Assembly (NCBI RefSeq): GCF_001577525.1
Contig: NZ_CP013015.1
Span: 2,003,751-2,067,750, forward strand
Direction: 5' to 3'
Length of the DNA stretch: 64,000 nucleotides
DNA from: Candidatus Desulfofervidus auxilii
GTDB taxonomy: Bacteria > Desulfobacterota > Desulfofervidia > Desulfofervidales > Desulfofervidaceae
Part shown: positions 59,150 through 64,000 of the stretch, one piece after another
How the letters are laid out: every line of letters begins with the position of its first letter
Position numbering within the stretch: position 1 is the first letter of the stretch
Program-made: the position numbers and the translations under genes
Notes under the pieces: model-generated
What the model saw: only the letters and a program-made list of their open reading frames with translations
The model's database searches: none
Told to the model about the DNA's origin: nothing

Positions 59150-60304
59150 ATGGATAGAATTTTACCCTTCACTTTTAAAAATGTTCATAAAATCCTGTTA
59201 AAGTTTTGGGCAGACCATTGTCTGGCTTATGCAGCCGCTTTAACTTATGCTACTATTCTTTCTTTAGTGCCAGTAGCTACTATTTCCTTTTCTATTCTGG
59301 GACGTTTTGAGCTTTCTGAAACTGACATCCGGACCTTTTTGCTGAAGTATTTCTTACCTGAATCTAGTTTGGTTCCTATTATTGAAAGTAATATAGAAAA
59401 ATTTATTAAAAATACTGCCACCTTAAGTATCATTAGTATTATTGCCTTACTTATCATTTCTTTAGCCCTTTTAGGTATGGTTGAAGCCATTTTTAACCAC
59501 ATTTGGCAAAGTCAGAAAAGACGTAGTTTTTTTAATAAGTTTGTTACTTTCTGGGCTATACTTACCCTCACTCCTCTACTATTTGGTATATCTTTAGGAT
59601 TTATTGCTAAAATTGAGTATCTTTCTTTTTCTCCTATCCTTGTTTCTTTTCTGTTAAGTAGTTTTGGTTTGTTTTTTCTTTACCGGCTTTTTCCTTATGC
59701 CAAAGTGAGTTTTAGGGCTGCTCTTGTTGGAAGTGTTATGGGTAGTATCTTTTTTGAAACCTGTAAATGGGGCTTTAAATATTACATTACTTATTACGCC
59801 AGTTTTGATAAAATATATGGAACATTAGCGGCAATTCCTATATCTCTTGTCTGGATATACTGGAGCTGGGTAATTGTTCTCCTTGGAGCTGAAATTACCT
59901 TTATCTGTGATTATCCCAAAGTGCCTTTAAAGAAGGATATAGCTGAATATAATCCTCTATGGCCTGTTTTGCTCTTATTAGAAGTTTTAAGAAACTTTCA
60001 AAGAAATACAAACCGTTTAACAACAGAGGATTTAGCTTATACCCTGGGTCTACCTTTAGAAACAATAAATCTCTTCATGCGGGTATTTAGAGAAAGAGAG
60101 TGGCTTACTCTAACTGAGGAAGGAACTTGGGTTCCCAATACCCCTCTGGAAAAACTTCCCCTTTTGATGGTGCTAAATGTTAACCAGCAATTTGCTAAAC
60201 TTGATGATACACTTATGAAAACCATGGAAGAACTCTGGGCACCCTTAGAAAGATGCCTTGATAAAACATGGGGTGAAATTACTTTAGGAGATTTGGTAAA
60301 ATAA
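59150..60304 (+). CDS. YihY/BrkB family membrane protein
   Basis: A 384-residue membrane protein of the YihY family, once called RNase BN but without a proven enzymatic role. Six helices are visible; typical motifs are AYAAALTYATILSLVPVATI, the GMVEAIFNHIW segment, and IYGTLAAIPISLVWIYWSWV. The C-terminal 100 residues contain a winged-helix-like region (TTEDLAYTLGLPLETINLFM), as in longer members. Its stop (60302-60304) overlaps the proposed ruvX start. Confidence 0.9.
   Translation: MDRILPFTFKNVHKILLKFWADHCLAYAAALTYATILSLVPVATISFSILGRFELSETDIRTFLLKYFLPESSLVPIIESNIEKFIKNTATLSIISIIALLIISLALLGMVEAIFNHIWQSQKRRSFFNKFVTFWAILTLTPLLFGISLGFIAKIEYLSFSPILVSFLLSSFGLFFLYRLFPYAKVSFRAALVGSVMGSIFFETCKWGFKYYITYYASFDKIYGTLAAIPISLVWIYWSWVIVLLGAEITFICDYPKVPLKKDIAEYNPLWPVLLLLEVLRNFQRNTNRLTTEDLAYTLGLPLETINLFMRVFREREWLTLTEEGTWVPNTPLEKLPLLMVLNVNQQFAKLDDTLMKTMEELWAPLERCLDKTWGEITLGDLVK
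60286..60290 (+). promoter_or_regulatory. Ribosome-binding site that sets the non-AUG start of ruvX
   Basis: AGGAG, 10 bases before the ATA codon at 60301. In the ruvX frame no ATG, GTG or TTG occurs between the TGA at 60274-60276 and an internal GTG near 60469. Confidence 0.6.
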
Positions 60305-60720
60305 AAAGGATTTTAGCATTAGATATAGGCACTGAAAGAATTGGCTTAGCCATAACAGATGAATTAGGTTTAATTGCTCAACCCCTTACTGTTATTAAAA
60401 GAAAAAACGATGCCCAAGCATTACAAGAAATAAAAAAAATTATTAAACAGCAAAAAGTAAAAAAAATCGTTGTGGGAATGCCTTATGATGCCCAAGGGAA
60501 GATAGGAACAATGGGCAAAAAAGTGATGGCTTTTGCAGAAAAGTTAAAAGCAATTATAGATGTTCCCCTAATTTTTTGGGATGAGAGCTTTACTACCACT
60601 GAGGCTGAAACTGTGCTACTCAAGGCGGATTTAAGTCGGAGACACCGAAAAAAAGTGGTAGATAAGTTAGCAGCTGCCTTAATTCTAGAAAGCTTTCTAA
60701 AGGCAATACATGAGAAATAA
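60301..60720 (+). CDS. ruvX: Putative pre-16S rRNA nuclease / Holliday junction resolvase YqgF, apparent ATA start
   Basis: YqgF/RuvX has an RNase H-like fold and processes the 5' end of 16S rRNA in E. coli. From 60301 the frame reads like the family N-terminus KRILALDIGTERIGLAITD (catalytic Asp8 if ATA is Met1). It continues with VVGMPYDAQGKIGTMGKK, FWDESFTTTEAETVLL and VDKLAAALILESFL (last acidic residue). The product is 139 residues, matching E. coli (138). The internal GTG or ATG near 60469-60472 would delete half the fold. The ATA overlaps the yihY stop (ATAA), like an ATGA coupled start. It overlaps mltG by 11 nt. Confidence 0.85.
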   Translation: MKRILALDIGTERIGLAITDELGLIAQPLTVIKRKNDAQALQEIKKIIKQQKVKKIVVGMPYDAQGKIGTMGKKVMAFAEKLKAIIDVPLIFWDESFTTTEAETVLLKADLSRRHRKKVVDKLAAALILESFLKAIHEK

Positions 60721-61699
60721 ATATTTTTTGATTTTGCTTTTTTTCCTTTTAATCAGTTGCAATTTTCTCTTTGTTTGTTGGGCTTACCTTACTACTCCTT
60801 TAAATACCAGTCAAATAATCTTTGTTCAACCAGGATGGAGTTTTAAAAGGCTCATTATAGAACTTGAGAAAGAAAAGATTGTTACTTTACCTCTCCTTTT
60901 GCAAATTTGGGGAAGGATTTATGGTTTAGCTGGGAAAATAAAGCCTGGAGAGTACCTCATTACTCCCGACCTCACCCCCATTGGACTATTTAAAAAATTT
61001 TCTACAGGAAAGGGCATTATTCGTTACAAAGTAATCATTCCAGAGGGAGCGACTGTTAAAGAAATTGCCAAAATTCTTGCCCAATATGACCTTATAAATG
61101 AAACTAAATTTCTTAGATTAGCTTATAACCAGCATTTTACTCATTCTTTAGGTATTGATGCCCCTAGTTTAGAAGGCTATTTATTTCCTGCCACATATTT
61201 TTTGCCAAAAGGACTAGCCGAAGAAATTATTATTAAAATAATGTTCACTAAGTTTAACCACATCTACCAAAAATATTCTGATAAAGCAAAAAAAATGGGA
61301 TTTTCTCGACATGAAATTGTTACCTTGGCTTCTATTATAGAAAAGGAGACCGCAGTTAGAACAGAAAAGCCATTAATTGCCTCTGTTTTTTTAAATAGAT
61401 TAAGACGAAAAATGCCTCTTCAGGCAGACCCCACTGTTATTTATGCCTTACCCCATTTTAATGGTAATTTAACTAAGAAAGACTTGAAGTATGTTTCTCC
61501 TTACAATACTTATGTAATCAAAGGCCTTCCACCTACTCCTATATGTAGTCCTGGTGAGGAAAGCATTAAGGCTGTGGTAGAAGCCCCTAATACCCCTTAT
61601 TTATATTTCGTTTCCCGTGGTAATGGCACTCACTATTTCTCAAAAAATTTAAAGGAACACATTAGAGCAGTATTAAAATATCAAAGAAAAAGGCATTAA
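60710..61699 (+). CDS. mltG: Endolytic murein transglycosylase MltG
   Basis: MltG cleaves nascent peptidoglycan strands at the inner membrane. The 329-residue protein has an N-terminal helix (FLILLFFLLISCNFLFVCWA), a LysM-like region (KPGEYLITPDLTP), and the catalytic YceG domain. The active Glu is in LASIIEKETAV (211-214), with PLQADPTVIYAL, SPYNTYVIKGLPPTPICSPG and FVSRGNGTHYFSKNL conserved after it. It follows ruvX, with which it overlaps by 11 nt, and is convergent with the DksA-like gene (4-nt overlap). Confidence 0.93.
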   Translation: MRNKYFLILLFFLLISCNFLFVCWAYLTTPLNTSQIIFVQPGWSFKRLIIELEKEKIVTLPLLLQIWGRIYGLAGKIKPGEYLITPDLTPIGLFKKFSTGKGIIRYKVIIPEGATVKEIAKILAQYDLINETKFLRLAYNQHFTHSLGIDAPSLEGYLFPATYFLPKGLAEEIIIKIMFTKFNHIYQKYSDKAKKMGFSRHEIVTLASIIEKETAVRTEKPLIASVFLNRLRRKMPLQADPTVIYALPHFNGNLTKKDLKYVSPYNTYVIKGLPPTPICSPGEESIKAVVEAPNTPYLYFVSRGNGTHYFSKNLKEHIRAVLKYQRKRH

Positions 61700-62061
61700 C
61701 GCCTCTGCAATTTTTCCATAGTTTCTAATTTTCTCTTGCACTTGATACAAAAAGAAGCAACTGGTCGGGCCTTTAAACGTTCCTCTTCGATTTCCTGACC
61801 ACATTGCTCACAAATCCCATAAGTGCCATTTTCTATCTTTTTCAGTGTTTGGTCTATTTTGGCAATGAGTTTTCTTTCTCTATCTCTAATCCTTAAAAGA
61901 AATTCTCTATTTGTTTCTAAGCTGGCCCTATCAGCTAAATCTGCCGGAATTTCAGCACCCTCTTGAGTTAAGCTACTCAAAGTTTGGCGCGCCTGCTTTA
62001 ATAGCTCTTCTTTTTGTTTAATTAAGAGCTTTCTGAAAAACTCTATCTTTTTAGGATCCAT
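61696..62061 (-). CDS. DksA/TraR family zinc-finger transcription factor
   Basis: DksA-type proteins enter the RNA polymerase secondary channel and modulate initiation with ppGpp. The 121-residue protein has a coiled-coil N-terminal half with the tip motif Asp41-x-x-Asp44-x-Ala46 (DLADRA), and a four-cysteine zinc finger (Cys84, 87, 105, 108; GICEQCGQEI, SFCIKC). The tip residues match E. coli DksA, so it may be functional in ppGpp regulation. It lies 59 bp after ileS on the - strand and may be co-transcribed with it. Confidence 0.9.
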   Translation of the reverse strand: MDPKKIEFFRKLLIKQKEELLKQARQTLSSLTQEGAEIPADLADRASLETNREFLLRIRDRERKLIAKIDQTLKKIENGTYGICEQCGQEIEEERLKARPVASFCIKCKRKLETMEKLQRR

Positions 62062-62120
62062 ATCTTTATTTCCCCATATAAAGTGTTTGGATGTGCCTTT
62101 ACACTGTTTTGATTATTTTG

Positions 62121-64000
62121 TCAATTGGTTAAGGACTGCATTACTTTTACACAACGGTCACATATGGTAGGATAAATTTCATCTTTTCCCACACTGGGTT
62201 GTCTTCGCCAACATCGTTCACATTTGGAATAATTATAGGCCTTTACCATTATTTTTAAGCCTGGAATAGTTTCGCTTTCAAAATTGATTTCAGAGAGTTT
62301 TTCTGCCAGTTCTACATGAGAAACGATGAATATTTCAGGCAAATCTTTTAAATAGCTTTCTAACACCGGTGTTAAAGCAGGGGGGGCTAAAATCTTTACT
62401 TCGGCATCCAAAGAATGGCCAATTTCCCTCTCCCTTCTAGCACGTTCTAAAGCCTTTGTTACTTCTTTGCGGACACTCAATAATTTCCCCCAGCGTTCTG
62501 CTAATTTTTCGTCTTGATATTCTGCCCTAACTTTTGGAAAGGTAGTGAGAAATACACTTTCTTTATGCCCCTTTGTTTGAGGTATAAATTTCCACACTTC
62601 CTCAGCAGTAAAACTCAGGACCGGAGCCATCAAGCGGGTTATTACCTGTAATATTTCCCAAAGGGTGCTTTGAGCAGAGCGCCTTTCTAAACTATCAGAC
62701 AAAGAGGTATAAAGTCTGTCTTTAAGAACATCTAAATAGAAGGCACTTAAATCATTTACACAAAAATTATGAAGTCCATGATAAATCAGGTGAAATTGGT
62801 AATTTTCATAGGCCTGTCTGAGGCGATTGATCAACTGTTGTAACTGATGTAACACCCATTTGTCTAATTCCAGACGTTTTTGGTAAGGTAAAAAGTCTGT
62901 CTGTGGGTGGAAATCGTAAAGATTACCTAAGAGAAAGCGGATGGTATTTCTAATGCGCCGATAGGCCTCGGTCAATTGTTTCAAAATATCCTGCGAAAGG
63001 CAAATGTCATCTTGATAATCAGAGGCAGCTACCCACATGCGCAATATCTCAGCCCCATATTGAGCAATGATTTCCTGGGGATAGATTACATTTCCTAAAG
63101 ATTTGGACATCTTTCTCCCTTCAGCATCTACTACAAATCCATGAGTTAAAACGGCCTTATAAGGAGGATTATCTCTAGTCCCTATGGCAGTTAATAATGA
63201 TGACTGAAACCAACCCCGGTGTTGGTCACTTCCTTCTAAATATAAATCAGCAGGCCAACGCATTTCTGGCCAATAATGGTGTTCTTCTAATACGGCTACA
63301 TGACTTACTCCTGAGTCAAACCACACATCTAAAATGTCCATTTCTTTTCTAAAAATATTGTGGCCACAATTAGAACACTTTATACCAGCAGGAAGGATTT
63401 GGGAAACTTCGTATTTAAACCAAATATCTGCTCCTTCTTTTTCCATCATCTGGGCTACATGCTCAATTACAGACCTATCTTTTAAAATTCCTCCACATTT
63501 TTCACAGTAAAATACGGCAATAGGAACACCCCACACTCTTTGTCGCGAGATACACCAATCAGGTCTTACTTCTATCATCCCTCGGATACGGTTTTTACCC
63601 CAAGCTGGGATCCACTTTATACTATCAATAGCCTCCAATGCCTTTTGGCGGATATTGTTTTTATCCACTGAAATAAACCATTGCTCTGTGGCTCTAAAAA
63701 TCACTTGTTTTTTGCATCGCCAGCAGTGTGGGTAACTATGTGAAAAGGTAGAATGATAGACTAACGCCCCTACTTCCGTTAATTTTCCAATAACTGCCTG
63801 ATCCGCATCCAGCACAAATTGCCCTGAAAAAAAGGGGACATTTTTAGTAAAACATCCCTCCTTGTCCACTGGGGCATATATTTCAAGGCCATATTTTAAA
63901 CCACTCTCATAATCTTCCTGCCCATGACCAGGAGCAATATGCACACAGCCTGTGCCTGTATCTAAAGTAACATAATCTGCAAGAATAATAAGGGATTTAC
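62121..64000 (-). CDS. ileS: Isoleucine-tRNA ligase, C-terminal two-thirds (truncated by window edge)
   Basis: A class Ia synthetase that charges tRNA-Ile. The visible part contains the end of the CP1 editing domain (DTGTG-VHIAPGHGQEDYESG, reading from the window edge), the KMSKS motif EGRKMSKSLGNVIYPQEIIA, the anticodon-binding domain (RRIRNTIRFLLGNLYDF) and the C-terminal zinc finger (CERCWRRQPSVGK, CDRCVKVM). The HIGH motif lies upstream of the window. It ends 59 bp before the DksA-like gene. lspA, often downstream of ileS, is absent here. Confidence 0.95.
   Translation of the reverse strand, partial: KSLIILADYVTLDTGTGCVHIAPGHGQEDYESGLKYGLEIYAPVDKEGCFTKNVPFFSGQFVLDADQAVIGKLTEVGALVYHSTFSHSYPHCWRCKKQVIFRATEQWFISVDKNNIRQKALEAIDSIKWIPAWGKNRIRGMIEVRPDWCISRQRVWGVPIAVFYCEKCGGILKDRSVIEHVAQMMEKEGADIWFKYEVSQILPAGIKCSNCGHNIFRKEMDILDVWFDSGVSHVAVLEEHHYWPEMRWPADLYLEGSDQHRGWFQSSLLTAIGTRDNPPYKAVLTHGFVVDAEGRKMSKSLGNVIYPQEIIAQYGAEILRMWVAASDYQDDICLSQDILKQLTEAYRRIRNTIRFLLGNLYDFHPQTDFLPYQKRLELDKWVLHQLQQLINRLRQAYENYQFHLIYHGLHNFCVNDLSAFYLDVLKDRLYTSLSDSLERRSAQSTLWEILQVITRLMAPVLSFTAEEVWKFIPQTKGHKESVFLTTFPKVRAEYQDEKLAERWGKLLSVRKEVTKALERARREREIGHSLDAEVKILAPPALTPVLESYLKDLPEIFIVSHVELAEKLSEINFESETIPGLKIMVKAYNYSKCERCWRRQPSVGKDEIYPTICDRCVKVMQSLTN

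Overview
The window is AT-rich, densely coded bacterial chromosome with no rRNA or tRNA gene that I can see. It suggests a Gram-negative anaerobe: heptose/LPS genes, BamD, a FadL-type porin and AsmA/YdbH-like proteins imply an outer membrane, and an EtfA with an N-terminal ferredoxin domain and a lone AmrS-type radical SAM enzyme fit anaerobic life. Gene content and order (DUF503-truB-rpsO-pnp, a SPOUT methyltransferase between trmD and rplS, a pilin beside an ABC exporter, DUF1318 and DUF3568 lipoproteins) resemble Desulfobacterota. A low-GC thermophilic sulfate reducer such as Candidatus Desulfofervidus is my guess only; no search was run.

Layout. 1-4.8 kb (+): end of infB, DUF503, truB, rpsO, pnp, dut. 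4.9-13.2 kb (-): a type II fatty acid operon, DUF177-rpmF-plsX-fabH-acd-etfB-etfA-fabG-acpP-fabF, in which an acyl-CoA dehydrogenase and its electron transfer flavoprotein sit where fabD usually is. 13.3-16 kb (+): holA, an M20 peptidase, a PadR regulator. 16-17.3 kb: accessory DNA with a palindromic repeat, a long structured element and an integron-like cassette carrying a frameshifted PD-(D/E)XK-like gene with an attC-like site. 17.3-25.4 kb (-, one + lipoprotein): pilin with a PilGHI-like ABC exporter, Trm112, sugar epimerase, heptosyltransferase, GmhB, FxsA, MazG, CvpA. 25.5-31.1 kb (+): zinc metallopeptidase, then two potassium uptake systems in tandem (trkA-trkH, ktrB-ktrA). 31.1-34.5 kb (-): trpS, a DUF429/RlmJ-like fusion, AmrS.

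35.2-45.5 kb (+) is the most unusual part. It is a tightly packed block of HTH regulator, FadL porin, a second KAS II, an SDR, an ICMT-like membrane methyltransferase, a 951-residue histidine kinase with a tandemly duplicated membrane sensor, a degenerate receiver-AAA+-kinase chimera and an NtrC-type activator. It reads as a dedicated lipid-product pathway wired to its own two-component system. A separate kinase, pdxA and an MscS channel follow on the - strand.

48.6-52.5 kb: repeat-rich intergenic DNA, then Mth938-like, rnhB, rplS, a SPOUT methyltransferase, trmD and an MlaF-like ATPase (all -). 52.6-55.4 kb (+): DUF1614, a YdbH/AsmA-like protein and a YdbL-like lipoprotein. 55.4-57.4 kb (-): groES-groEL under a CIRCE operator. 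58-61.7 kb (+): trxA, bamD, yihY, ruvX, mltG. 61.7-64 kb (-): a DksA-like gene and the 3' part of ileS.

Two genes, dut and ruvX, have no ATG, GTG or TTG at the homology-supported start. Each appears to begin at an AUU or AUA codon that overlaps the upstream stop codon.
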